Assembly (NCBI GenBank): GCA_032622095.1 | Contig: CP136065.1 | Coordinates: forward strand, 153,639,577 to 153,703,576 | Source of the DNA: Siphonodentalium dalli | Taxonomy: Eukaryota > Mollusca > Scaphopoda > Gadilida > Siphonodentaliidae | Direction: 5' to 3' | Length of the DNA: 64,000 bases | In this document: piece after piece, positions 44,405 through 55,476 of the stretch | Layout: the number at the start of each line of letters is the position of its first letter | Position numbering within the stretch: position 1 is the first letter of the stretch | Notes under the pieces: generated by a model | Told to the model about the DNA's origin: nothing | Seen by the model: only the letters and a program-made list of their open reading frames with translations | Database searches by the model: none | Made by a program: the position numbers and the translations under genes

Positions 44405-47021
44405 GGGAGCATGTCAAAACCTCTTTCGCATATGCAAAAAAAATGCGAAAATTGTGGCGTCATTGACGTCGTTTTTTCCGACATTATCGGAGTTTTTTCG
44501 GCATTATCGCCGCCGTAACGTTGTACGTTTTCGTCATTTTCGCCGTCTTGGTTCCATGTTTTCGCAATTATCGCAGTTTTGTTTCGACAGTTTCCGAGTT
44601 TTGCTCAACATTTTCGCCGTTTTGTTTCGACAGTGTTTGTTTTCGTCAAGATCGCAGTTTTGTTTCCGTCAATATTGCCTGTGGTGTCGATATGATCTGC
44701 AACACACTTTGTGTTTCGTCATGGTCGCAGTTTTATACGAATGTGTCATGAACAGTAAGATGTCAGTGTCTTGCAGTGCTGAAAGTAAACTGTATAGTAG
44801 ACTCATTGTATATCGAAGCGAAGAACGAATGGGATATGGTGTTGGGCTTTGGTAATGGCATGAAAACGGCTGACTTAACCATACAACATTTCATAATTCC
44901 AACATCAAAGCCCTACATCTTTATTATCAACTTTCTGATAGAAAAATCCCAGATAAGCAAAGCATCATATAATAATATATACATTAAAAAAAACAAGCTT
45001 ATACCGGACATTAAGCTTATTAATATAAAAATATTTCAGATTTTATTTCATTCACTCATTCAGCAACGTAGTCTCTGACCAAAAATAACGTGATTTCCGT
45101 GGGTGTGAAAGGTAACAGCCTTGTCAACAGCTCACTTCCGTAACTTGGTTGCCACAATCAACAAAGCAACAACAATGCTAACATTTCGCTTGTTGTTTCA
45201 CCATTCAAGTGAATTTGACAGCCAATACATTCGCCATGTACATTCCCGGCGAATAAATCATTATTCCTCTAATTATTGTCTCGTTAGAATGTGACACAAT
45301 TTCTTGAAACGAAACTCGAGACGTCGTGATAACTGATATACAATGACTAAACTATTTTCCATTTTTCAAGTTCGCGGGCAAGACTCAAAAAGTCAAATGT
45401 TCAAGTGGTTAAATAAAAATTGACGGATCTTGATCTGGTCACGCATGAAAAATAGATATCCGTGACATGCGGAAACTAATTGTTATGGATATTTATTCCT
45501 ATTTAAAATAGTTCAGATTTTAGTTAACAATAACATGAATTTCTTCCGTCTATATTTATGTTTGTTTACGTATTCCGAGGGGGGTGATTAGATCCGATGA
45601 CCCGCTCCCTGCTTATTGGTTGTAAATGAATCGGATTTGCGTTTATTAATCGGCATTTTTGTATTATGGTACAACTAATTTCCCCAATTTAAGTTATACT
45701 ATAGTGTTTACTTCATGCCGACTTCAAGATCAAATAAATAAACATGAACAAAATAAGTTATGTTAATGTTTAAGTATACCGCTGGGTGATTTGTTTAGAT
45801 TCAACAGCCGGCTTCCCATTGTGGTTGTTGATTGGTTGAATGTGAAAAATATTCCCACGGTACGTCACAACTATTAAGGGGAGGACAAGTGACCAATATC
45901 GAATGGAGATTTCCATGCAAATCTCAGGAGCAAAAGTTACATATGGAGCAGTTGTCCGGGAACCAAAGCAGGCACATCATTGAACAGTCATAACATTTAA
46001 CTGGCAGGTGCGCGCTAGGTAAATTATACAATTTTGCAATAAGTAAATTTTGAGAATATTTCTATGTAAATTACATCACATATGACCTACATTTGAAAAA
46101 TCAATATAAAATTCAAAAATAAATACACCAACATTATAATGGAACTGGTCACAAGCGGATTCGCCAGACAAATACCTGTTGTTTCCAATACCAACTCAAG
46201 TCACCATCAGAAGTATGTGCAACTCTGTAACTTTTGCTCCGCAGATTTACATGGAATTCCCCATTACAAATTGGTCACTTGATCTCCCCCTTAATTCACA
46301 GCGAACTATGCAGTCATTTCATTCACGGGACCATGAAGTACTGTGAATTAGTCACCGATGTAAACATTTTAGCCCAATTACATAATGCAGACTTTTATGG
46401 TAGGGCTACCGAGTACGCAGGCCTGCAGTTAAATATTAAAACACTCAAGTGTTATTTCATAATGTTTTGCGCTCATCGTGAGACGATTTTTTTTTGTGTT
46501 CTGATGCAGTCATTTCACCGATTTGTTAAATTGACAGAGGGATGTCTTCAGTTCATGTCATAATCTTATTATAAGCCCCGTTAAATCGTGCACCGCAATT
46601 TAATTAGCGTCCCAATTACCACTCCCAATCACTGTAATCAGGTGAAACTAATTACGTGCCACACCTGAGACACTCTCCCGTAAATATGTCATATTATGTA
46701 GGCCTACCCCAGCGCCAGTTCGCATGCGCGAATTTTATCGCATCCTTTCGATTTAACTTTTCGTCACTATCGACATTTTAAAAAGCGAATTGTTGTCGAT
46801 GTTTCTACGTCGATTTTAGCGTTGTCGAAAGTTTCGTCATTTTAGTTTGTTGCGGTTTCGACGTTATCGCACTTTTATGGCCAGTCGCTTTCAACGTTAT
46901 CGCATTATTTTTCGTCATTTTCGACATTTCGTTTTTGCACAATTACGTCAATTACGTCAAAACTTTTTCGACATTATCGACAATATTTTCGCATATGCGA
47001 AAGAGGTTTTGACATGCTCCC
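44405..47021. mobile_element. 2.6-kb DNA element with perfect 31-bp inverted termini
   Basis: Termini 44405-44435 and 46991-47021 (gggagcatgtcaaaacctct and its inverse) are identical over 31 bp. Inside each end is a CpG-containing array of about ten short motifs of the type ttttcg(t/a)cattatcg, in the same orientation at both ends (44450-44720, 46735-46985). The interior contains a nested TTAA element (45874-46294). Open frames at 44454-45078 and 46234-46563 show no transposase features. No convincing target duplication. Non-autonomous; class uncertain. Confidence 0.82.
45874..46294. mobile_element. 421-bp TTAA element nested in the 2.6-kb element
   Basis: ttaaggggaggacaagtgac at the left and gtcacttgatctcccccttaa at the right (inverted, few mismatches). 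Arms of about 75 bp include ggagcaaaagttac / gtaacttttgctcc. TTAA on both sides. Confidence 0.83.
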
Positions 47022-47394
47022 TTATACTGTTTCAGAATAGCCTTAAGCTGCTGTGCCAATATACACAAGAAGTCATGAATATGAGGCAAACGTTTGATCC
47101 ATCGTACCTGTTTTATCAGCATAAAAGTTTGTAGAATCACAAAAAAAACATGTCATGCTGGACAACTGAATAACGTTGTCAATGGCGACGCTCAGAGAAT
47201 GAGCACTCCAGACAGCTCCCAATGGGTCTTTCTTGGTGCACACAAGTTAATAAAAGATTCGATGACGATAGGTTGACTGATATATTGGCAACAAACAATG
47301 CCATTTTTATATAAATTTACACAGTAATATCCATTAACAAAATAATTTTATGTATATTGGTGACTAATTTCAATTCAATTCGTTTTAAATGGCC

Positions 47395-47915
47395 CAAGGC
47401 CAAGGCCTTCGAAGTGGGTAAATGTGCAAAATTTATAAAAGCCTGCAAAAACAACAACACCGAGAAAAACAGATAAACTTTTTTCTAATATTAATTATTG
47501 ATAGCTCTCCATTAAAAAAAATTTGTGTGTTGAAACTACTGTGGTGTAAACAAAACTGTTACAGTGATTTGTCAACAAAGATCGCTAATTCAATATTTTA
47601 ATATAAATATGAGTTTCAGAATATTTTTAATGCTTTGATGTTTTCCAATGTTTACCATCAAGTTTTTATTAAACTTTGGTATCTTAATTATAGGACTAAA
47701 TTAAGACTTTGATACCACTGTAACCATAATGATTACATAACAATTGTTTCTATATGATAAATTAAGTTAATGGTGAGTTATTCATTCATACTGAATATAA
47801 GAACAAAGTCGATCTATTTTACATGTACTTATTGATGATAGTTGTTTAGCAGACTTTTATATAATTAATGTTATTTTGCATGAACCTACATCGAATGCCT
47901 TGAGTCCCATGAAGG
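47395..47915 (+). mobile_element. TTAA element family F, copy 3
   Basis: ttaaatggcccaaggcc, aggccttcgaagtgggtaaa ... catcgaatgccttgagtccc. It has the uninterrupted sequence where copy 1 carries the nested palindrome. Confidence 0.75.
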
Positions 47916-48232
47916 ACAAAGATGTTAGCATCTTCACATTGTTCAGCTACCATGTTTTCAGTAATGGGGCAATTAATGCTGTTTGGTTTGTCAGCAAACT
48001 TTTACATGTAGTATTCTGACATCATTCATACTGCCAGCTGCTAATATATTAATTTACAATAGCTGCTCTATAATCAAAGTATGGTGTATGTACTCTAATG
48101 CAAAAAATTTTGAATGTGGGGCAGCTACTGATTATTAGCCACCCACAAGATTCCAACTGAAATAGTTTGTGACACTGAAATAAGTGCACAGTATACCTTT
48201 AAACTTGAACAATAGCAAGAGTAAAATCTTAT

Positions 48233-48484
48233 TTAACCCTTTCTTTGCTTAATATATTCACCTACCCAGTTAGAAAGTATACATCGGAATGGTCTATTAT
48301 TCATCTGAAAGCATTGTTCAAGATAAATGAGCAGACAGGAGAAATGATAATAAAATACAGAAGGATATTTATTCATTGGAGGGAAATGTTCAGATAAAAT
48401 GGCCATTTTGTTTTAACTTATTATCTGAACATTTCCTAAGGGAACTACTTATCAATGAGTATTTTATAGTATAGACACGGTTAA
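48233..48484 (-). mobile_element. TTAA element family D, copy 6
   Basis: ttaaccctttctttgctta ... tagtatagacacggttaa; TTAA at both ends. Ends 22 bp from the donor of exon 2. Confidence 0.82.
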
Positions 48485-48506
48485 GATTTTGTTCAACGAT
48501 CCTTAC

Positions 48507-48623
48507 TTTTTTCTTGTACTCAGCAGACTGCCCATTGCTGTCTGTAACCTCGACCGATTGTGTGAGAGATGGTGGAAGAATGATAGGAAATGTCTCCCAA
48601 TACCACAGCATCTTCTCCGCTAA
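48507..48623 (-). CDS. Exon 2 (residues 27-65), membrane-protein gene
   Basis: 117 nt, phase 0 on both sides, acceptor tttacag and donor gtaagg. It reads LAEKMLWYWETFPIILPPSL followed by a polar loop ending in three lysines. The Trp/Tyr/Pro-rich start is atypical of random translation. The intron to the previous exon is the longest seen (about 6.1 kb) and holds the TTAA element and arrays at 49.6-54.5 kb. Confidence 0.88.
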
Positions 48624-49620
48624 CTGTAAATAATACAAAACTTATTTAATGTCACATATAGTGCTCGAACAAGTATTATATACTTGTAATTGTATATACT
48701 GTATACAAATTGACTGTTATATTATGGTCTGCATAGTGCCTAAAATGCATAGTGTGCAGGCTAAGAAGAGAAGCATAACACACCTGTTGTTTGCTCATAA
48801 TAATTGACATAAACAAAAACTGTTAGGCCAAATAAAAAATAAGATTTGAGTTTCAAAGACCGCTGCATTGAAATAATTGGCCCGCTTCGGACATTTTATT
48901 TCTATTTTTGATATTATGACCAAAAAAAGTATTAAAAAAAAGAAAGTATTTTGGTATGTTTTTATCAACATGTCCATAATTTTTTGGCATTAATTGCAAC
49001 ATACATGAACTCTTAACATATCTCTGTGATTTGTAGACTTACTATCATGTATACACATAGTGACATAGAGAATTAAATAGATGACTTCATTGAAGAAAAT
49101 GATTAGCTGATCATCATAGTCTGGTGTTCTTATTGTAACTCCAGAACAATTGAAAGGCACTGTGGGAAATTTAGGATCACATGTTATAATGGAGAAGTGT
49201 AAAGTTATAGAAAGTTATAAAGACAACAATAATATTTGTGAATTGTCAGCGACATTAGAATATTTTTGCTAATCCCTATGTCATACAGGTACTGGTACAG
49301 GTACTAGTAGCACAATTTCATTTTTATATCAGATTAAATGAGCGTATATGCAAAACAAAGTTCCCTCTACATTTTCTAACTATTATTACATAAGGGAAGC
49401 AATCATCATCCATGCTTACGATGTGGACAACAAAAATATATAATTAAAATAAAGTACTCCCTCCCTCATTGATTCAGGAAAATAAATGTCTGAGACTCAA
49501 ATAATTTTTGTTTGGCCTTATCTGAAGTGTTTGGGCACAGACCAAATTCAAAATCAGCAAAACTCCAATGAGACTATAACTCAAAATTGTCTTAACGGAC
49601 ACCATATTTCCATATTTGAA
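48624..49620. other. Intron 1/2, first part, no firm feature
   Basis: Two degenerate pieces of the 'ggccaaataaaa / ctccctccctcattgattca' repeat (48825-48900, 49455-49520). The piece ending cagacggacagactgataac at 49640-49685 is another GGAC/CAGA-type tail. Confidence 0.4.
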
Positions 49621-49803
49621 CTTGATCTATCATCTGGAAACCAAAATGTTGACAGACATATAGACAGACGGACAGACTGATAACATTTTCTTCAACAGGC
49701 ATATAAAAAGGGAATCTCCTTTATTCTACAAGGATTTTCTGCAGAACAATGGTATATTCCTGACAAATTTAGTTTTAAAAATAGAAAATTTGACAGCTAT
49801 ACA

Positions 49804-49823
49804 GGGGGGGGGGGGAGGGGGGT
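49804..49823. repeat. Poly-G tract
   Basis: G-run with one A. Open frames across it (49775-50050) are artefacts of low complexity. Confidence 0.8.
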
Positions 49824-50414
49824 CGAAAAAAATCAGGCACGTATGGCATTTTTTCCCTTTCGATCATTTTTTGTACATACCCACCCCCACCGCCAAATTT
49901 TTTTCCGTTTTCGGCAGTTTTTTCCAAACATTTTTTGACACCCACCCCCCTTTTAACACTAAAAAAGAGATTTGCGGGGGGAAATTCATTGTAAACAGCT
50001 GTATATGAATTTCTGTGCATACTATTTATCATGGATGTTAACATGGACATCTTAATAGAAATGAGTCATTTTGAGGTCATTCGGCCAAAAAAACATGGCT
50101 GCCAGTGGCCATCTTGGATTTCAAAAGTTGCAACAAAATACAAACCGATAACTGCCTGCAGTCAGTTTAACAGTTAGAATTACATTATTTCTCTCATTCA
50201 AAGTGGTTTTGAAGCCCAACTCATTGCCAAAACACTAAAAAAAACAAGCAGGAAATTTTTTTTTAGTTGCGGAAAAAATTGCTTGTTGGTCATCATGAAC
50301 ACTTTCTAACTAATCAGTCTGTGGTGTCCATGAACAAGGCAGAACTTCTCAATGAAAGTTTTCACAATTTACTGTATTTTGCATGATAAGGGGTCTGAGT
50401 GTATTTATAAAGTA

Positions 50415-51545
50415 GACTAGCAGGTTAGCCCGCCACTGGCGTGCTTGGTCAGAAACATGACAATGTTTTATGTTTTGTTTGTGTTTTTCAATGAGTTAAT
50501 ATTGGGTTTTTCAATATTTTACCCGATTTGACCTTGAATTGATCATTTTCAAGGTCAAGGTCATGTCGGGGTCACAATATATAATTTGTGGGTACCCGTT
50601 TGAGGGTTAAGACTGACCCGATGAAAAATTCCCCCATTCCTAGGAACGACAGACATAAGAATGTTTCACACAATGCGACGTCGACGATCCCCGTGTGTTT
50701 TTACACTTATATACGAAGTTTGAGCTCAGGGCGGAAAAACTTACCCGATCCGCGTTCTTAGGAACACAACACGCTCCGCGTTCTTAGGAACACAACACGC
50801 TCATGTCTATACACGCCCAGACCCAGAAGAGGTATGACTTTTTTTAACCTGCCCGTGGCCATTGAGCAGCCCCTGACAGAGGTTGTCCACCCTTACGAGA
50901 TGGTCAATAGTCCCCGCAAAGTTAATCCTGTCGTGAACCCCATCCTCGCAAAGAGCGGACAGTCAATTAATCCCGTCATGAACCCCATCACCAACGCGAC
51001 GTAACATGTGTTGCGTTCTAAAAATAGGAAAGCACTTGTTCCCGTATATCTCTCAGCATAATAAATTTCGAGCGATAACGTTGCGTACGAAATTGTGAGT
51101 GTTGGTTTGTAACCGGGATTTCTGAGAAGCATTATGCCTATATCCACACTAACTACCCCCCCTAAGCCCTGACCTAAGTGTCATACATACTATAACAATG
51201 ATGTTGTAAGAGTACTATGGCATCCAATAAATCTCCCCGCATAGGAAACCACTCAATGTTCCCGTATATCTCTCTGCAGATGCTAATAACGTTGAATGGT
51301 AAACAGATGCTCTTTATAGCGATGCGTCAAAAACAAACGCTCATTAAATTATCACTTGATTAACCCCCGCCGTGCCTTTGCGGTGATTTGGGAGTGGATA
51401 AAGGGTGCTCAGAGCTTCTCCAAAACGCGACAACTACGGTGTTCGTGGGTTTTTACCCTTAGATGGGAAGTTTGAACTCAATCGAGCCAGCCGTTTTCGA
51501 TTCTATAAAGTACATATATATATATATATATATATACGGAAGTCT
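50415..51545. repeat. Interspersed repeat starting 'ctagcaggttagcccgccac'
   Basis: It starts actagcaggttagcccgcca and ends with atatatatatatata followed by acggaagtctcaaaatata. The same start recurs at 52165. Inside are ttcttaggaacacaac duplicates and a segment cctttgcggtgatttggga that reappears at 54490. Related to the 53.6-54.7 kb repeats. Confidence 0.6.
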
Positions 51546-51599
51546 CAAAATATATAGTACTAGCCGATGAGCCCGACGTTGTCCGGGCTATTCAAAAAC

Positions 51600-52020
51600 C
51601 AAATTTCCAAGTCGATAGCTCCACCCGTTTCCGATATCTGGTCTGCGCATGCGCGAAGCTGGTGTCGCACGGGCTCGGCGACCAGATAAAATTTGTATCC
51701 GGGGCAAGATACATTCACATAGCAAATTTCAAGTCGATAGCTCCACCCGTTTCCGAGATCTGGCGTCGCACGGGCTCGGCGACCCGATAAAATTCGTATC
51801 CGGGGCAAGATACATTCACATAGCAAATTTCAAGTCGATAGCTCCACCCGTTTCCGAGATCTCGTCTGCGCATGCGCGAAGCTGGCATCGCACGGGCTCT
51901 GCGACCCGATAAAATTCGTACTCGGGGCAAGATACATTCACATACCAAATTTCAAGTCGATAGCTCCACCCGTTTCCGAGATCTCGTCTGCGCTGCACGG
52001 GCGTCGCACGGGCTCGCCAA
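51600..52020. repeat. GC-rich tandem array, about 120-bp unit, 4 copies
   Basis: Units with caagtcgatagctccacccg, tttccgagatct, tgcgcatgcgcgaagctgg and cgggctcggcgaccc, plus ggggcaagatacattcacat. Second unit shortened by about 20 bp. Followed by ccgatcggtcgagaatcgta and a cagacagacagacag tail (52107-52143). The open frames on both strands here come from the repeat. Confidence 0.9.
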
Positions 52021-52105
52021 TACGACAACGACCACCACCTGGTCAAACTACACACACGTACCAAGTTTCGTCCCGATCGGTCGAGAATCGTAGATTTGTA
52101 TTAAG

Positions 52106-52143
<38 letters not shown>

Positions 52144-52319
52144 GGTCTTCAAAATATATATGAGACTAGCAGGTTAGCCCGCCACTGGCGGCATTCGTCC
52201 CATGGCTTTGTTCGAAAAAGCAATTGCAACAGGTTCCGTCAGAAACATGACATTTTTTTAATTATTTTTTATTTATTTATTTATTTATTTTTTTTAATAT
52301 GAATTTAATGTTTTTTAAA

Positions 52320-52381
52320 TTTAATATATTTTTTTTCTGAATTGTTTTTTTATTTTTAAATTTTTTTAATTTTAAATTGTT
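52320..52381. repeat. AT-rich segment duplicated at 54003-54067
   Basis: About 62 bp identical (start taatatattttttttctgaa) in both places. It marks the left flank of the TTAA element and shows that the surrounding repeat exists in two copies. Confidence 0.88.
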
Positions 52382-53589
52382 TTAACTCTTTCAACCCGGT
52401 AGCCCGCTAAAGCGGGCACGACGAAATTTACGTTCATCCCGGCAGCCCGCTTTAGCGGGCAGAGCGCAATTGTCGGGAATAATACAATATTTCCAGAGAT
52501 TTACAAATGATTTTATTGGTTAGCGACTTGTATATCCTTTGGGTGATATTCGGTATCAATACTAAATTTATTGGAGCGCACGAATACCTAGCATGTACGT
52601 CATTAAGAGAATTCCCGGGCCTATATATAGACAGCATCTGTATGACGTCACAATTACTATTTTGGGGTTTCCTAAAAATTGATGACGCAATATACTGCCG
52701 ACATGTGCGGTGTTTTGAGTCACATTTGATTTTGGTTTATTGTTTTATCACAAAAACATACCGATAAGATTATTGTTATTACGTTTATGAAATAAAGAAG
52801 ATAATGTTGACCTTTCTAACGATGTTTTATTTGTGGTATCCGTCTAATGTCTCCTATTTTCGAGGCAATGATACGGAAATCACCATGTCGCACAACGGCG
52901 CGACTTTAATAATAGCTGCACGTGCATATTATAAACATGACATCGACATTCATAATCGTTTTGGGAATCCGATCAGGACATTGGCAGTTGTTTTATTTGG
53001 AATGTTACTCATAATTCCTCAACTTACTGACAAGTAAATCTAAGTCTAAAATTGCTAAATGTGGGAGTATATGTCTGTTTCTTCAAATGGCATCTCTTAG
53101 GCGTACTAGCTATAGGTTAGTACTGGTCTGCTCTTGCCTTTGATGAAGCAATTATGTTCAATGAACCGATTGGTAAAACATTTAAAACCATGCAGGGTGT
53201 CATCACAACCACGTTTATACACCACACTTGCAAAGAATGACACATACATGTACAGTGTATGTATTTGTGGAAAACATTGATATGCGAAGTGGATATCCCA
53301 GATACAGGTGATACGTGCCACTGTAGCATATATTGGGGTTCAATGTCCCTTCTTGGTTCTCACCTGCACACACCTGATATATCATTTAGATGTGAAACCA
53401 CAACTGGTATATAACATAAATTGAAGGTCACTTGTTAACGATCATAAAACACGCAATTTGCCATACCCGACATCACTCAAAAGGTAGTGTTGCAGCAAAA
53501 CATCAGGGACACATAATTTTACTTAGGCAAGCTGATAATCCAGGCTTCTGGGACATCTGTATCTGTTTATTCAGGGATGAAAGAGTTAA
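52382..53589. mobile_element. 1.2-kb TTAA element with TTAACTCTTTCA termini
   Basis: ttaactctttcaacccggta at the left and gggatgaaagagttaa at the right. The paralogous repeat copy at about 54056-54095 has the same flanks (aattttaaattgtttt... and gtttctggcgg) without the insert, providing the empty site. Close to the left end are two hairpins, agcccgctaaagcgggc and agcccgctttagcgggc. Two small plus-strand open frames (52507-52767, 52804-53037) are not recognisable as transposase. Target and termini are piggyBac-like. Confidence 0.8.
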
Positions 53590-54700
53590 TTAATTTTGTT
53601 GTTTCTGGCGGAAAAATTTACCCGTAGAAATCCCCCCTTCCTAGGAACGACAGACAACGCTCGAGCGATAAATTTACCTGTAGAAATCCCCCCTTCCTAG
53701 GAACGACAGACAACGCTCGAGCGATAACATTGCATTGAATTGAAAATGTCTCTGTATAATATTTCGAGCGACATGCTACAGACTCCCGTCATACAGATAA
53801 GTAGATACAGAAATCCCCCCTTCCTAGGAATGACAGACAACGCTCGAGCGATAACATTGCATTGAATTGAAAACAAACCGTCTCTGCATAATATTTTGAG
53901 CGACAGGCTACAGACTCCCGTCATACAGATAAGTAGATAGCGAATACGACGCTCTTTATATAGACACTGCAGAAAACGTACGCTCTTTATATATCAACGC
54001 TATTTAATATATTTTTTTTCTGAATTGTTTTTTTATTTTTAAATTTTTTTAATTTTAAATTGTTTTAATTAAATTTTTTGTTTCTGGCGGAAATATTTAC
54101 CCGTAGAAATCCCCCCTTCCTAGGAACGACAGACAACGCTCGAGCGATAAATTTACCTGTAGAAATCCCCCCTCCTAGGAACGACAGACAACGCTCGAGC
54201 GATAACATTGCATTGAATTGAAAATGTCTCTGCATAATATTTCGAGCGACAGGCTACAGACTCCCGTCATACAGATAAGTAGATACAGAAATCCCCTTCC
54301 TAGGAACGACAGACAACGCTCGAGCGATAACATTGCATTGAATTGAAAACAAACCGTCTCTGCATAATATTTCGAGCGACAGGCTACAGACTCCCGTCAT
54401 ACAGATAAGTAGATAGCGAAAACGACGCTCTTTATATAGACACTGCGGAAAACGTACGCTCTTTATATAACGCTATTAACCCCGAAGTGCCGATTGCGGT
54501 GATTTGGGATTGGAGAAACGGTGCTCTGAGCTTCTCCAAAACGCGACCACGTCCGTGTCGGTGGGATTTTACACTTACATACGAAATTTGAGCTCAATCT
54601 GAACACGCGTTTTGGATTCCATGAAGTACCCACATACATATATATATACACACACATATATATACGTAGTTCTCAAAATATATATTAGATAGATTACTGT
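53590..54700. repeat. Duplicated composite repeat, ctcgagcgataac units
   Basis: A segment of about 400 bp is present twice (53597-54000 and 54084-54480). Each contains three copies of atccccccttcctaggaac, gacagacaacgctcgagcga and taacattgcattgaattg, and two of ctacagactcccgtcatac. The second copy continues into gcggtgatttgggattgg and ends in a tatatata / tctcaaaatatat tail. Confidence 0.85.
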
Positions 54701-54733
54701 AAAATATCAAAGATAGTAAGTAGTCTTATCTAC

Positions 54734-54811
54734 CTCTTTAATGGAGTTCATAACAGGCACCATCTCTGGATCTACCAAGTCCCGGTCAAACTGGAAGGTT
54801 AGTGCCTCTCT
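54734..54811 (-). CDS. Exon 1 of those seen (residues 1-26), membrane-protein gene
   Basis: The exon is preceded by ...tttcag and followed by gtagat. It is 78 nt, phase 0 at both ends, and reads REALTFQFDRDLVDPEM... . It begins in mid-protein (no Met at its start), so earlier exons must lie further right, beyond or within the last 9 kb. I could not identify any there. Confidence 0.85.
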
Positions 54812-54906
54812 CTGAAATAAAAAGAAAGTCCAGTAAAAGTTTGGGTCATGGATACTAGTTGGGCTGCACAAATGAACCAAGCCTGCAATTAGTGTGTCTG
54901 TCATTT

Positions 54907-54960
54907 GCAGAATAGCGGGCTAGCATCACCAAATTCACCCTCTGGTGACCTCATTCTGCT
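54907..54960. mobile_element. Foldback family B, copy 7 (half)
   Basis: gcagaatagcgggctagcat, then aaattcaccctctggtga and cctcattctgct; the first arm is deleted. Confidence 0.82.
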
Positions 54961-55159
54961 TAGGACTCATCTTCTGGGAAGTATCTATAGTCTCAAATTA
55001 ACATTGTTTTTTGTTACTTTTTCACTTCTGGGAAGTTTATATATCCCCTAATTTGCAGTAGATAAAATTCATAATTGAGGTGACTAATGGGTGAACATCA
55101 CCAACTTCAACTGGGGAAACTCAATCTGATCCTAGGTCTCCCATAGCAGTTGAGGCCAA

Positions 55160-55223
55160 AGCAGAATTAGGTTCCCAGGGGGTGAATTTGGTGATGCTAG
55201 CCTGCCATGAGGGATAGCATCAC
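55160..55223. mobile_element. Foldback family B, copy 8 (second arm lost)
   Basis: gcagaattaggttcccaggg, then ggtgaatttggtgatgct, and after the loop only gatagcatcac. Confidence 0.78.
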
Positions 55224-55476
55224 AGGGGCTAAATAGTCTTTTAATTTGCCAGTTGAGTATGAAGATAGGTAACCGATATTGAAAGTTGTGCATGCAGTAT
55301 TGATTTGAAGGAGTATATTCAGAAGACGACAATAGATGCAGTATGACCTCTCCCCAGAGAGATAGGCCTACCATTCAGCAGTTTCTCTGGAACTCATTAG
55401 AAAAGTCACATTTCCAGGCTGACCAGGATAATAATACACTGTGGGTGCTAAATGATCTTTTAATCTCCCACTTAAG

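Larger units (their letters stand above)
4501..54811 (-). other. Partial gene (20 exons): large unrecognised multi-pass membrane protein
   Basis: Seen: twenty minus-strand exons, each bounded by AG and GT, join in compatible phases (0,0,2,0,1,0,0,1,1,0,1,0,0,0,0,0,0,1,2,1) into 691 codons without a stop. Residues below are numbered from the first exon seen. Residues 1-510 are mostly charged, helix-prone and soluble-looking. Residues 517-549 are Trp-rich, with the motif FWRWWNF near 527. Hydrophobic stretches follow at about 545-566, 639-669 and 671-685, so at least three membrane segments are expected near the C-terminal side. Introns range from about 0.5 to 6 kb. Inferred: an integral membrane protein of well over 700 residues. 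I do not recognise the family; the even exon structure and absence of stops argue for an active, conserved gene. Missing: start codon, promoter, stop codon and 3' end. An exon lying between two phase-0 joints could have been overlooked. Function unknown. Confidence 0.88.

Noticed and set aside
44454-45078. Frames of 133 and 100 codons in the 2.6-kb element as its transposase
   Set aside because: The first is the CpG motif array translated; the second has low-complexity AT-rich composition.
49775-50050. Gly- and Pro-rich frames
   Set aside because: Caused by poly-G and C-rich tracts.
51560-52093. Five overlapping open frames of 70-88 codons on both strands
   Set aside because: They follow from the GC-rich 120-bp tandem unit, which lacks stops.
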